DNA of 64,000 bases from Deltaproteobacteria bacterium (GTDB lineage Bacteria > Myxococcota > Kuafuiibacteriia > Kuafuiibacteriales > Kuafuiibacteriaceae): assembly GCA_011526105.1 (NCBI GenBank), contig WYAZ01000135.1:19190-83189 (forward strand), in the 5' to 3' direction. The notes beneath the pieces were generated by a model. It was given only the letters and a program-made list of their open reading frames with translations, ran no database searches and was not told the origin of the DNA. Shown here piece by piece: positions 25,993 to 34,661 of the stretch (position 1 is the stretch's first letter; every line of letters starts with the position of its first letter). A program made the position numbers and the translations under genes.

Positions 25993-28900
25993 ATGAATAC
26001 CAAGATTGCATCAGCACTCGTACTCGGCGGCTTGCTCGCTTCGGCTTGCGGTGACGTGAAGACGATCGACCGCACTCAGCCGAACGCGATTCACAAGTCG
26101 CAGTTCGCAGGACTTTGGCATTACCGAGCGACCATCATCGACTCGGAGCCCGGCGGCGACTTCGCCGTCGACGGCTACGCCTCCGGTCTGGACAAGCTCC
26201 GATGGGACATCACCGAGGACATGCTCGTCGGCTACCGAAGCTACGAGTTCGTGCCCTACGGTGAGGGCCTGGACGACGCCGGCCGGGACTTCTTCGGTTC
26301 CCCGGTGGTGGCCTACGCCATCGAGAGCCACTTCGACATTCAGCGCGACTACAACGCCGCCACGGGCGTGCAGTCGAACGTGATCGTCGAGAACACCACG
26401 GACCGCCCCTGGCACGAGCGCGCGTACATGCGCGTCGACTGGTCGCAGAACATGGTCGGTACGCCGGCTCGGTTCTGGACCGGCTGGGTGAACTACCCAG
26501 AGGCCTACTTCAGCGGTACCGCGCTCGCGAGCCACTACATCCGTGACCACGAAGAGACCAACATCGACCGTCCGGTCTTTACCGAGGACTACTTCGACGT
26601 CACGAACCGCTACAACATCGATCCGGATCCTTACTACTGCTACGTCATGCTGGTCTTCAACGGCGTGCCGAGCTGCGGTGGTCAGCGCGTCAAGGTTCGC
26701 GTGGCCTTCAAGAAGATCGACCCCACGGACGACTACCAGTCCATGATCTACCCGGATAGCCTCGAGATCCGGGACGACACCGGCAACGCGCTGGTCATCA
26801 ACTTCGATGGACGCATCTGTGATGCGGAGCGGGACCCGTCGGACTGCCGCGTGGCCACCGTCCCTTACTGGGAGGCCTTCGGCAACATCCGCACCATGCG
26901 CACCGCGTTCGACCGCGAGCGCTTCCTCACCCGGACCGGTCGTATCTACCTCGCCGGTCGATTCGACCTCTGGCAGGACAGCTACAACGACGCCACTGGC
27001 GCGCTCATCCCGTTCGCGGACCGCGCCCCTCGGCCCATCGTCTACCACCTCAACGCGGACTTCCCGGATCAAGAGTCCGAGAACGACGTGGGTATGGTCG
27101 CCGCCGCCAATCGCATGGCGGAAGAGTGGAGCAATCCCTTCGACGAGACCGTCGCCTACCTCCAGGGCATGATCACCGCGGACGGCCGCGGCGACATCGG
27201 CGCCCTTCGCGCCAAGTACGGCCAAGACTTCCGCATGTTCCAGAGCAAGCGGAACAGCTGCAGCGTCGTGGGCGTACGCCAGTACGTGCTGAGCCGTCCC
27301 GAGGCTGAGCGCGAGGCCTACGAGCAGATCGTGACCCGCGTGGGTGGTGGATTGAACCGTCTCGCCCGCGGAAACATCCGCGAGGTCTGCGCGGCCATTC
27401 AGTTCCACGAGATCAACAACCTCGGCTACACCATGGATCCCAAGAAGGTGGATGAGGAGCAGGGCAAGCTGCTCGCGTTCCAGTGGGAGCGTCAGGGCGA
27501 CACCCGCTACAACTTCCAGAACTACGTCGAGCAGTTCCAGCCGCAGGGCCCCTGGGGCGTGGTTGTGCCCAGCCGCGACCCGGAGACCGGCGAGCTCATC
27601 GGAACCACCGCGAACATCTTCGGTGGCGCCAATGACAGCATCGCGTACCGCGAGGTCGATCGCATTCAGTGGCTGAACGGCGAGCTCGACGACAACGAGC
27701 TTCTCCGTGGCTCGGTCACGCGCGAGGTCGTCTCGTCTCGTCGACCCACCGGCCGTGCCACCAACGGCATGCACAAGGACGTCCGTCAGGCGCTCAACGC
27801 CAACGACTCCGACCTCGTGAAGAAGGCCGGCGCGCTGCTCTTCCGCGAGACCCCCATCAACGAGGAAGGCGACCGTTTCCAGCGCCTCTTTGGCGGTACC
27901 GACATCGAGCGCGAGCTGCTCGTGACCGACGAGATCCTGCGAGGATTCGCTGGCCCTCTCGCCTACCAGCCGAGCACCGGGGCTCCCGCGCCGCGTGAGC
28001 TCGTGGGCCTCCTCGACCAGAACGTCTTCCCAGGCAATGTCTCCGAAGACGCCATGGCCAAGGCCTCACCCGTCAACTGGGGCTCGACCCTCGACGACAA
28101 CGAGTATTTCGCCGCCTTCAAGAAGATGGCCGGCGAAGGTGTCGAGTTCGCCGACTTCTTCGACCTGACCACCTCTGGTCTGGCCGAGGAGTTCCGAGGC
28201 AAGCCGCGGGACGAGACGTTCCAGTGGCTGCGCACTCGCCTCTACACCACGGTCAACGGCCACGAGGTCGGTCACGCCATCGGTCTCGAGCACAACTTCG
28301 GCGCGTCCATGGACGCCATGAACTACAAGCCGGACTTCTGGGCGCAGTACTGGAACAACAAGCAGAGCCCGAACAACAAGCACCGGGGCGAAGAGTTCAA
28401 GTACGCCTCCATCATGGACTACGGCTTCAACGTCGCCACCGAGTTCCTCCACGGTGTGGGCGAGTACGATAAAGCGGCCATCCGTTTCATGTACGGCGAG
28501 CTCGTGGACGTCTGGAACCCGGAGAAGGTCGTGATTCCAGATCCCCGCAAGTATGGCAGCTTCGCACGTCGCTGCGGTCACGACACCGCCGGCTGGAGCC
28601 TCAGCTCCATCGGCTTCTGGCTCGACTACAAGTCGCTCCCGAACCTCGTGGGCACCACCCCCGAGTACGACGAGAACGGCGAGAGGGTGGAGAGCCAGGT
28701 CGAGCGGTACTACCGAGATCTGGTGGGACGCATCGAGGCGAACGCCGCCGCGAACAGCTCTATCTCCGACTGCTACCTGCTGATCGCAGACCTCACGCAG
28801 CTCATCGCTCAGATCGACGATCTTCCGGCCAAGCCGGAGAGCATCCATGGCGCACGAATGATCGCGCCCATGGAAGAGCTGATCAACCAGCAGCGCAGCA

Positions 28901-30408
28901 TCATCCTCAACACCCCCGAGTGGGACGACGCCGCGACGAACGAGGACGAGTCGAAGAACGGCAAGGATGACGACGGCGATGGCATCGCCGATGACTCCGG
29001 TTTCGGCTGTGAAGACGAGCCCTGGCTCGACGGCAATGGCGTCCAGCTCACGGACATCGAGGGCGTGCCGCTTCGTCGTCGCAAGGCCAACACCTGCTAC
29101 GAAGAGGTCTTCCACCGAGTTCCCTACGAGTTCTGCCCGGACGAGTACGCCGGCTACAACCCGGGTTGCCAGCCCTGGGACCACGGCGCGGACTTCGAAG
29201 AGCAGATCGACTACATCGTCAACCGGTACGAGGGTAACTATTACTTCGACTACTTCCGCCGCGACCGCGTGAACTACGGCAACCCGCGCAGCCACATGGC
29301 TCGCCTGGAGTCCCGCACGTTCTTCCACATGGTCAACGCGTTCAGGTACTACCTGTTCTACCGCCGCTCGGCGCTCGCCGACACCCCGGTGGTCCAGAAG
29401 TGGCTGAATGCTGCCTTCAAGGGAGTCAACTTCCTCGAGCGCATCATCCAGGCGCCAGAGCCGGGTCGGTACTGCTTGAACACCGCCACGAACATCTACG
29501 TGGAGGAGGGCAAGAACACGCTGCCCAGCTGTGACAGCCCCATTGATCTCGGGCTCGGTATGGAGGGCGGCAAGTACTACAACACCGCTTGGACGAACGA
29601 GTACTACTACAAGCCGAACCGCATCGGCATGTTCTACGACAAGCTCGCGGCGATCCGTCAGATGACCACCTCATCGGGCCGATTCATCCGCGACTTCTCG
29701 GACTTGTTTGACCGACGAGCCTTCTCGCTCGGGTACCTCCGCGCTTGGGAAGATCCGATCATCCAGCGCTTCTCCGGCCTCATCCGTGGTGACCACGATG
29801 GCTACCGTTCGGCGATCTTGCGTGATCCCGACACGAACGAGCCCTACGTGCGCTACATGCCCTTCTTTGATGAGGAGGACGCCGAGACCGGAGCTTCGGT
29901 TCAGCTCAGCCTGAACACCGCCCCGAAGATCGAGCCGGCTTGGTCGTGGACGCTACAGTATTACGCGTTGGCCTACGCCATCTCGAACTTCTCTTCGATC
30001 AACGACTCTTCACCGGAGTTCTACCGGTTCACGAAGATCTCGATCCCGGGTACCCCGGAAGACGTGATCTACCCGGCGTCGATGCCGCTGGTTGAGTTCA
30101 CGGATCCCGAGACCCGGCTTCGATATCGCGCGCCGGACATCGAGGCGAAGGGCCGTCAGACGCTCTTCCCGATCACCCCGCGCGTGAACCGACCGAACCG
30201 CTGGGGCATTGGTGCGGACCTCCTTCGCGAGGCCAACCGCGTCCTGACCGAGGAGTATCAGCCCAACGAGGTGGCCTGTCGGGCCGCCAACGACCCACGC
30301 TCGACTGCGTGCCAGGCGTTCAACGCCGCGCACCAGAGCTTGCGCGAGACGGTGGGCTTCATCGACATCATGCGGCGCTTCAACCGACGCGCCGAGATGC
30401 CTCGCTAG
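25993..30408 (+). CDS. Giant metzincin-type zinc metalloprotease lipoprotein (paralogue 2)
   Basis: The 1471-residue protein has a lipoprotein signal ending in LASAC (Cys19). The zinc motif HEVGHAIGLEH is at 757-767, with catalytic Glu758 and a Met-turn SIMDY with Met808. The N-terminal region mirrors paralogue 1 (IDRTQPNAIHK, DRPWHERAYMRVDWSQ), showing an ancestral duplication. Between zinc site and C-terminus it carries an extra insert with a calcium-like DDDGDGIADD loop (about 993-1002). ATG 25993 was chosen for GAGGAG 10 bp upstream; three in-frame ATGs lie just before it. A strong hairpin follows the stop. Pairing of two such lipoproteases suggests they act on different substrates or process each other, which is inference. 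Confidence 0.9.
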   Translation: MNTKIASALVLGGLLASACGDVKTIDRTQPNAIHKSQFAGLWHYRATIIDSEPGGDFAVDGYASGLDKLRWDITEDMLVGYRSYEFVPYGEGLDDAGRDFFGSPVVAYAIESHFDIQRDYNAATGVQSNVIVENTTDRPWHERAYMRVDWSQNMVGTPARFWTGWVNYPEAYFSGTALASHYIRDHEETNIDRPVFTEDYFDVTNRYNIDPDPYYCYVMLVFNGVPSCGGQRVKVRVAFKKIDPTDDYQSMIYPDSLEIRDDTGNALVINFDGRICDAERDPSDCRVATVPYWEAFGNIRTMRTAFDRERFLTRTGRIYLAGRFDLWQDSYNDATGALIPFADRAPRPIVYHLNADFPDQESENDVGMVAAANRMAEEWSNPFDETVAYLQGMITADGRGDIGALRAKYGQDFRMFQSKRNSCSVVGVRQYVLSRPEAEREAYEQIVTRVGGGLNRLARGNIREVCAAIQFHEINNLGYTMDPKKVDEEQGKLLAFQWERQGDTRYNFQNYVEQFQPQGPWGVVVPSRDPETGELIGTTANIFGGANDSIAYREVDRIQWLNGELDDNELLRGSVTREVVSSRRPTGRATNGMHKDVRQALNANDSDLVKKAGALLFRETPINEEGDRFQRLFGGTDIERELLVTDEILRGFAGPLAYQPSTGAPAPRELVGLLDQNVFPGNVSEDAMAKASPVNWGSTLDDNEYFAAFKKMAGEGVEFADFFDLTTSGLAEEFRGKPRDETFQWLRTRLYTTVNGHEVGHAIGLEHNFGASMDAMNYKPDFWAQYWNNKQSPNNKHRGEEFKYASIMDYGFNVATEFLHGVGEYDKAAIRFMYGELVDVWNPEKVVIPDPRKYGSFARRCGHDTAGWSLSSIGFWLDYKSLPNLVGTTPEYDENGERVESQVERYYRDLVGRIEANAAANSSISDCYLLIADLTQLIAQIDDLPAKPESIHGARMIAPMEELINQQRSIILNTPEWDDAATNEDESKNGKDDDGDGIADDSGFGCEDEPWLDGNGVQLTDIEGVPLRRRKANTCYEEVFHRVPYEFCPDEYAGYNPGCQPWDHGADFEEQIDYIVNRYEGNYYFDYFRRDRVNYGNPRSHMARLESRTFFHMVNAFRYYLFYRRSALADTPVVQKWLNAAFKGVNFLERIIQAPEPGRYCLNTATNIYVEEGKNTLPSCDSPIDLGLGMEGGKYYNTAWTNEYYYKPNRIGMFYDKLAAIRQMTTSSGRFIRDFSDLFDRRAFSLGYLRAWEDPIIQRFSGLIRGDHDGYRSAILRDPDTNEPYVRYMPFFDEEDAETGASVQLSLNTAPKIEPAWSWTLQYYALAYAISNFSSINDSSPEFYRFTKISIPGTPEDVIYPASMPLVEFTDPETRLRYRAPDIEAKGRQTLFPITPRVNRPNRWGIGADLLREANRVLTEEYQPNEVACRAANDPRSTACQAFNAAHQSLRETVGFIDIMRRFNRRAEMPR

Positions 30409-30417
30409 TTCGAGAAA

Positions 30418-30451
30418 GACCGATGCGCGGCAGCGTCGCTGCGCATCGGTC
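30418..30451. terminator. Strong hairpin terminator after the metalloprotease operon
   Basis: A perfect 11-bp inverted repeat (gaccgatgcgc at 30418-30428 and its complement at 30441-30451) begins 9 bp after the metalloprotease stop. A pyrimidine-rich tail follows on the plus strand, and on the minus strand TCTTTCTC follows, so it may serve both convergent transcripts. Confidence 0.75.
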
Positions 30452-30514
30452 GCTTCTATCTCCCCTTTCTCTTCGCGTCTTCCTCGAGTGCGGCGGCCCC
30501 CCGGGGACCACGCC

Positions 30515-31258
30515 TCACCAAGCGACGACTCGGCCCCACAGTTCGATCAGCACGCGTCCGGCGTCTCGCTCGGCGTTGGATTCGATGATGATCGCGGCGC
30601 TGCTGAACGTCTCGGTAGGCCGATAGTAGATCTCGAGCTCCAGCGTCTCCCCCGGCTCCATGTAGAGCGGGAACTCCGTAGCGTCCGTGAGGATCTCGTA
30701 GGAGAAGGCGCCGGTTCTAAAGAAACTGCCGCCGTTCGGGTTCGCGGTCATCACCATCCGGTTGATCGTGATCCGCTGCAGGCCGATGGAGCGCAGCTTG
30801 AAGCGCCTCACCACGAGGTCCTTCGAGCCCGCTCGCGCGGCCATGAAGAGCGAGTTGGATTCGATCCAGAGATCACGCTGCAGGGGCCCGCTCGCGGCCT
30901 GAACCTCGGGGCGCGAGGCATAGAACTCGCTCTTGGGCTTCGACCAGACCGCGTTGGGCGTCCGAGCGATGAAGGTGATGAGGGTCGATCGGGAGAGGGC
31001 GATCGGACCGTCGTAGGGCCGAGCGGCCTCATTGCTCGGGTCGGTGCCGTCGAGCGTGTAGTAGATCTTCGAGCCGTCATCGGTCGCGCTGAGCACGATC
31101 TCGGTGTTCTTGCCGAATTCGGAGGAGGGTGGTTCGGCCCAGACCTCGATGGGGCTCTCGTTCAGGACGAGTTCAGAGTCCGGGACGTCGAGCGGGCCGC
31201 CGCAAGCGGTCACCACGAAGGTGAGGAACACGCTCTTGGTGCCCGTTCTGGCGAACAA
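30515..31258 (-). CDS. Lipoprotein with chitobiase C-terminal-like domain
   Basis: The 247-residue protein has a lipoprotein signal ending in VVTAC (Cys19). Residues about 45-105 match the CHB_HEX_C_1 fold found at the end of chitobiases (KIYYTLDGTDPSNEA, YDGPIALS). The remainder is a beta-sandwich (LEIYYRPTETFSSAAIII) like DUF1573/Ig-type domains. The start is TTG at 31258, supported by a strong GAGAGGAG Shine-Dalgarno 6 bp upstream and by the signal peptide that follows; GTG codons further in would remove the basic N-region. It converges on the metalloprotease operon. It is probably a surface or periplasmic binding protein with no catalytic domain. Confidence 0.8.
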   Translation of the reverse strand: MFARTGTKSVFLTFVVTACGGPLDVPDSELVLNESPIEVWAEPPSSEFGKNTEIVLSATDDGSKIYYTLDGTDPSNEAARPYDGPIALSRSTLITFIARTPNAVWSKPKSEFYASRPEVQAASGPLQRDLWIESNSLFMAARAGSKDLVVRRFKLRSIGLQRITINRMVMTANPNGGSFFRTGAFSYEILTDATEFPLYMEPGETLELEIYYRPTETFSSAAIIIESNAERDAGRVLIELWGRVVAW

Positions 31259-31319
31259 CTCGGACTCCTCTCGGAGGCGCCTTCGACATCCTCACCACGA
31301 GCGCCGTGACAAGGAGGCG

Positions 31320-31400
31320 AAAATAGCCCCAATGAAATATTTATATGTGGGGACCTGCCAAAAGAAAATGTAAGGGCCCTCAAAATAATTCCTGGCCCGC
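31320..31400. other. AT-rich intergenic island upstream of the RlmI-like gene
   Basis: This stretch is far richer in A and T than its surroundings (runs such as gaaatatttatatg and caaaataatt). It lies in the 190-bp divergent gap. It contains a 13-codon frame (31332-31373, MKYLYVGTCQKKM) with AAGGAGG 14 bp upstream, and a CCCCA/TGGGG hairpin around the AT-rich core. It may be a promoter or UP-element region. Confidence 0.45.
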
Positions 31401-31448
31401 CGATTTCTCGAGCTGACGCGTGTGTGTGAAAGGGGCGAAGGTGGGTGC

Positions 31449-32405
31449 ATGCAGGCGCCGCGCGAAATCCTCGAAAGCGCACTCGAGCGGCGCCGGCTCG
31501 ATCCGCGCAGCCGCCGCGACGCGTATCGGCTCCTCAATGGACGTGGTGACGGTGCGCCGCCCGGGCTCACGCTCGACCGCTACGGCGACTGGCTGGTCCT
31601 GTCCTCGCGGACGGCGCTGCCCGAGCTGCGTGCGTGGGGTGAGGCCGGGCTGGCTGCCACCGGTGGGGCTGGCGTCGTTCTCAAGCTGCGAGAGCGAAGA
31701 GCCGGCTCGGGTTCGAGCGAGGTCCTGCTGGGCCCAAGCCTGAATGGCCCGGTGCGGGTTCGAGAGGAAGATGCGGTGTTTCTCTGCGATCTCGATGGCT
31801 CACTCGGCACCGGGCTGTTTCTCGATCAGGCCGAGACGAGACGGTTCATCCGGCCGGGTTGTGCGGATCGTGAGGTCCTCAACCTATTTGCTCACACGTG
31901 CTCCTTCTCGGTCCACGCAGCTCTGGCGGGTGCTCGTCGGGTGACGAGCGTAGACATCTCCAAACGTGCGCTCGCGCGGGGACGGGAGAACATGAGCGAG
32001 AGCGGGCTGGACCCCAACCAGCACCGCTGGTTCGCGGACGACGTGCCTGAACACCTCGCGCGGGCGGCCCGCCGGGGGCTGAGCTACGATCTGGTTGTTC
32101 TGGATCCGCCCACCTTCGGGCGAGGCCGCAAGGGGAAGGTGCTGGCGCTCGGGCGTGATCTCGAGGCGCTGGTCGGACTCTCCGCGAGGCTGGTGGCGCC
32201 GGGCGGACGACTCCTGGTCGCGTTTCACGGGGCGGGCCTCGAGGAGGAGCGAGCCCTCGAGGCCGCTTCGGCGGGAGCCGATGGCCGCGTGGTCACGCTC
32301 GCCCACCGCTTCGGTCTTCCAGACTGGGATCACCCCTCCGTGTCCGAGCCGGACGAAGAGGACCGCGGGGACTACCTCAGTACTCTTGTGCTCAATGTCG
32401 GTTGA
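31449..32405 (+). CDS. Class I SAM-dependent methyltransferase, RlmI/RlmK-like rRNA cytosine-C5 family
   Basis: The 318-residue protein (from ATG 31449, with AAGGTGGG upstream) has an N-terminal PUA/EEHEE-like part (LTLDRYGDWLVLSS). The Rossmann methyltransferase follows: GLFLDQAETRRFI, LNLFAHTCSFSVHAALAGA (SAM motif I), TSVDISKRAL (acidic ribose ligand) and VVLDPPTFGRG (motif IV DPPxF). This order is that of RlmI-type 23S rRNA m5C methyltransferases; relatives have TG where this protein has TC in motif I, so the exact target is uncertain. The following gene begins 19 bp downstream. It is divergent from the chitobiase-like lipoprotein. Confidence 0.88.
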   Translation: MQAPREILESALERRRLDPRSRRDAYRLLNGRGDGAPPGLTLDRYGDWLVLSSRTALPELRAWGEAGLAATGGAGVVLKLRERRAGSGSSEVLLGPSLNGPVRVREEDAVFLCDLDGSLGTGLFLDQAETRRFIRPGCADREVLNLFAHTCSFSVHAALAGARRVTSVDISKRALARGRENMSESGLDPNQHRWFADDVPEHLARAARRGLSYDLVVLDPPTFGRGRKGKVLALGRDLEALVGLSARLVAPGGRLLVAFHGAGLEEERALEAASAGADGRVVTLAHRFGLPDWDHPSVSEPDEEDRGDYLSTLVLNVG

Positions 32406-32423
32406 GCGTACCCATGAAGGGGC

Positions 32424-34496
32424 ATGAGTCAGGGCACGCCGGAACACCAGGTGGTCGCGCTGCTCCAGCGTGGAGACCTGCGTGGGGCGCATCAGCTTCT
32501 CCTCTCGCTCCAGCAACAGCGCCCCGATGACGCCGCTTTGCGTGCGCGGACGCAACAGGTCGAGGCGCTCATCCAGCAGCGGCTGCAGAGCGGGCTTCCC
32601 GTCGGCCCCTCGGCCGCGCCCGCGCCGGCCCCCGCTCAGAGCGGGTACGCTCCTGCCGAGCAGCCCTACGATGCGCAAACGCTCGCGGCCCTTCAGGCTC
32701 AAGTGCTCGCCGAGCCGGTGCGCTACGCCTACGCCTATCTTCAGGCCGGTCGCCTCGGGGAGTCGCTTCAGCTCCTGCGGATCGCGCTTGGGCGCGAGCC
32801 AGGCAATATGCAGGTCCGGGATCTCGCGCTCTACGTTGCGCGTCAGATTCAGCAACAGCAAGCTCAGGCTGCGGCACCTCCGCCGCAGTACGGCGCGTTT
32901 CCGCAGCCTCAGTACGGCGCGCCTGCGCAGCCTCAGTACGCGCCGCCTGCGCAGCCTCAGTACGCGCCGCCTGCGCAGCCTCAGTACGCGCCGCCTGCGC
33001 AGCCTCAGTATTCACCCCCGGCCCCCAAGGGGCCTTCCGCTGCTCCCGCCGGTGCTGGTGCGCGGTTTCCGCAGGATGCGATCACCCATCGCACCGGCGA
33101 GATGCCCGCCTTCTTGGTCGACGACAATCCGGCCTTGGCCGCCGCGGCCGCGCTCCCCCCGCGGAGCCAAGTGCCAAGCCAAGTGCCACGCACCCCGCCC
33201 CAGGCCCCGCCCCCGGCGCCTGCGCCGCGGTATCCGCTCGATGCGCGGGCGAGCGAGAGCATGGAGATGTCTTTGGACGAACTCGCCATGCCGCCTCGTC
33301 CTTCGTACTCACCCGAACCTCCGCGCGCTTCGGTACCACCTTCGGCCCCGGGTTCTTTCCCGCCGCCGGGCCCTGCGTCCGTGCCTCCCTCGGCGCCGGG
33401 CTCTTTCCCGCCCCTCGCCCACGGTTCCATGCCGCCTCCAGCGCGGTCCTCGGTTTCGGCGCTTTCGGGATACGCGCCTTCGATCTCGGTGCCCGCAGAC
33501 GAACCTAGACCCGATCCCAACGAGGTGGTGCGGACGGCTCGTGAGATCGTGAAGGCCGCGGCACTCTCTGAGCTTCAGCAGGCCCGAGTCTCTGCGCCGA
33601 GCGCACCGGCGGCGGCGAAGGGGCCGGAACTCGCCATCGACATCGATGAGCCCTTCGAGGCGGTCCCGGTCGACTTCGACGAGGCGCCAGAGCCCGACGA
33701 CGAGCCGGCGCCCGAGCTGGGTGAATGGCCCGGACCTCAGTGGGTCGACCGCTCGCTGCCGTCGGCGCCGAACCCCCTCTTGCGTGCGGGCCGGTCGGAG
33801 CCGACGCCCCCGCCGCTCGTGTCCCGGAGCGCGCCTCCCCCTGCTTCGCCCCGTTCGGCCCCGCCGGCCCTGCGGTCGGCGCCCCCGCCCGCGCATCGCT
33901 GGGATGCCGACTCCTCCTCACCGGAGCAGGACGCGTTCTCCATCGAGGACGAGCCGATGGAGGCGTGGTCGGCCCCGGCCGCCGCGAGCCCGCCGCCGGA
34001 AGACCCGTTGGTCCGTGAAGCTCGCGAACGGGCGGACCGCATGCAGGCCGCCTTCGACCGCTATTCTCGACGCGACTCGGTGCCGACGGCCCCACCGGCC
34101 AAATCAGCACTGGAACCGGTGAACTACTCGGAGGGGCTGGGCGCCGATCTGCTCTCGGCGGACGCCGCCGCCACCGAGCTCGCGAGCGCCTCCGAACTGC
34201 CCGTGTTCGACGATGCCGGGCCCGCGGAGGACGAGCCTCTCGAACTCGGCGACGACGAGGTGGCCTACGACGAGGTCTATGAGTTCGAGCCCGCCTCGGT
34301 TCCCCCGGCTGCGGCCGCGGCCTCGCGTGAAAACCCACCATACGAGCCGCAGATGGCGCTTGCTGATCCCGGGCCGGGGTTCGTATCAGCGCCCCGGAGC
34401 GCTCCCATGAGTGAGGAGGCGGTCATGCTCGACGCGTTGCTCGGCCAAATCCGAGCGCGTCGACGAAGCCCGTCGCGTCACCTGCCGAGCCTCTAG
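32424..34496 (+). CDS. Large Pro/Ala/Ser-rich protein with QYAPPAQP repeats, unknown
   Basis: The 690-residue protein has an N-terminal helical part (about 1-50, QVVALLQRGDLRGAHQLLLS; 90-145), possibly TPR-like. It then has a 5-copy octapeptide repeat (about 155-195) and a long disordered region of Pro, Ala, Ser and acidic residues (EPDDEPAPELGE). No signal peptide or transmembrane helix is seen, so it is probably cytoplasmic. It ends in a short helix (MLDALLGQIRARRRSP). Myxobacterial scaffold or polarity proteins often look like this, but nothing here proves a role. The 41-residue basic protein follows after 12 bp and may be coupled. Confidence 0.7.
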   Translation: MSQGTPEHQVVALLQRGDLRGAHQLLLSLQQQRPDDAALRARTQQVEALIQQRLQSGLPVGPSAAPAPAPAQSGYAPAEQPYDAQTLAALQAQVLAEPVRYAYAYLQAGRLGESLQLLRIALGREPGNMQVRDLALYVARQIQQQQAQAAAPPPQYGAFPQPQYGAPAQPQYAPPAQPQYAPPAQPQYAPPAQPQYSPPAPKGPSAAPAGAGARFPQDAITHRTGEMPAFLVDDNPALAAAAALPPRSQVPSQVPRTPPQAPPPAPAPRYPLDARASESMEMSLDELAMPPRPSYSPEPPRASVPPSAPGSFPPPGPASVPPSAPGSFPPLAHGSMPPPARSSVSALSGYAPSISVPADEPRPDPNEVVRTAREIVKAAALSELQQARVSAPSAPAAAKGPELAIDIDEPFEAVPVDFDEAPEPDDEPAPELGEWPGPQWVDRSLPSAPNPLLRAGRSEPTPPPLVSRSAPPPASPRSAPPALRSAPPPAHRWDADSSSPEQDAFSIEDEPMEAWSAPAAASPPPEDPLVREARERADRMQAAFDRYSRRDSVPTAPPAKSALEPVNYSEGLGADLLSADAAATELASASELPVFDDAGPAEDEPLELGDDEVAYDEVYEFEPASVPPAAAAASRENPPYEPQMALADPGPGFVSAPRSAPMSEEAVMLDALLGQIRARRRSPSRHLPSL
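32886..33005 (+). repeat. Five 24-bp tandem units encoding QYAPPAQP
   Basis: Five consecutive 24-bp units are present. Units 3-5 are identical (cagtacgcgccgcctgcgca then gcct), while units 1 and 2 differ at a few bases. A sixth, diverged partial unit follows. The array is in frame inside the Pro-rich gene. Identity of the last units implies recent expansion. Confidence 0.9.
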
Positions 34497-34508
34497 GAGA
34501 GTCGATTT

Positions 34509-34634
34509 ATGGCCCGGGCTAAGAGCAAACAGAAGCGAATGCGAATGAAGCGTCGGATCAAGCTGACCAAGCAGAAGAAGATCCAGAAGAGCCGCATCGC
34601 GGCCGCCAAGAAGAGCACGAAGAAGAAGGCCTGA
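34509..34634 (+). CDS. 41-residue Lys/Arg-rich protein (possible ribosome- or nucleic-acid-binding)
   Basis: The frame from ATG 34509 to TGA 34634 encodes 41 residues, more than half of them Lys or Arg (KRMRMKRRIKLTKQKK; tail KKSTKKKA). A GGAGAG Shine-Dalgarno lies 8 bp upstream, and the gene follows the Pro-rich gene by 12 bp. The KRMxxKRxxK pattern recalls bacterial AURKAIP1/COX24-type and bTHX small ribosomal proteins, or a histone-H1-like tail, but the similarity is loose. It has no acidic residue at all and no Cys. I am fairly sure it is translated, and unsure of its role. Confidence 0.65.
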   Translation: MARAKSKQKRMRMKRRIKLTKQKKIQKSRIAAAKKSTKKKA

Positions 34635-34661
34635 CCCGAGCCCTCCGTCGGGCCTCGGAAC

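Noticed and set aside
26011..27774. 587-residue minus-strand frame opposite the second metalloprotease
   Set aside because: Antisense shadow with no coherent domains or start signal.
32886..33005. Possible CRISPR array
   Set aside because: Units are contiguous with no spacers and lie in frame inside a coding region.
32569..33015. Ala-rich EAAQAART repeat frame on the minus strand
   Set aside because: It mirrors the 24-bp repeat of the plus-strand gene; no start signal or independent evidence.
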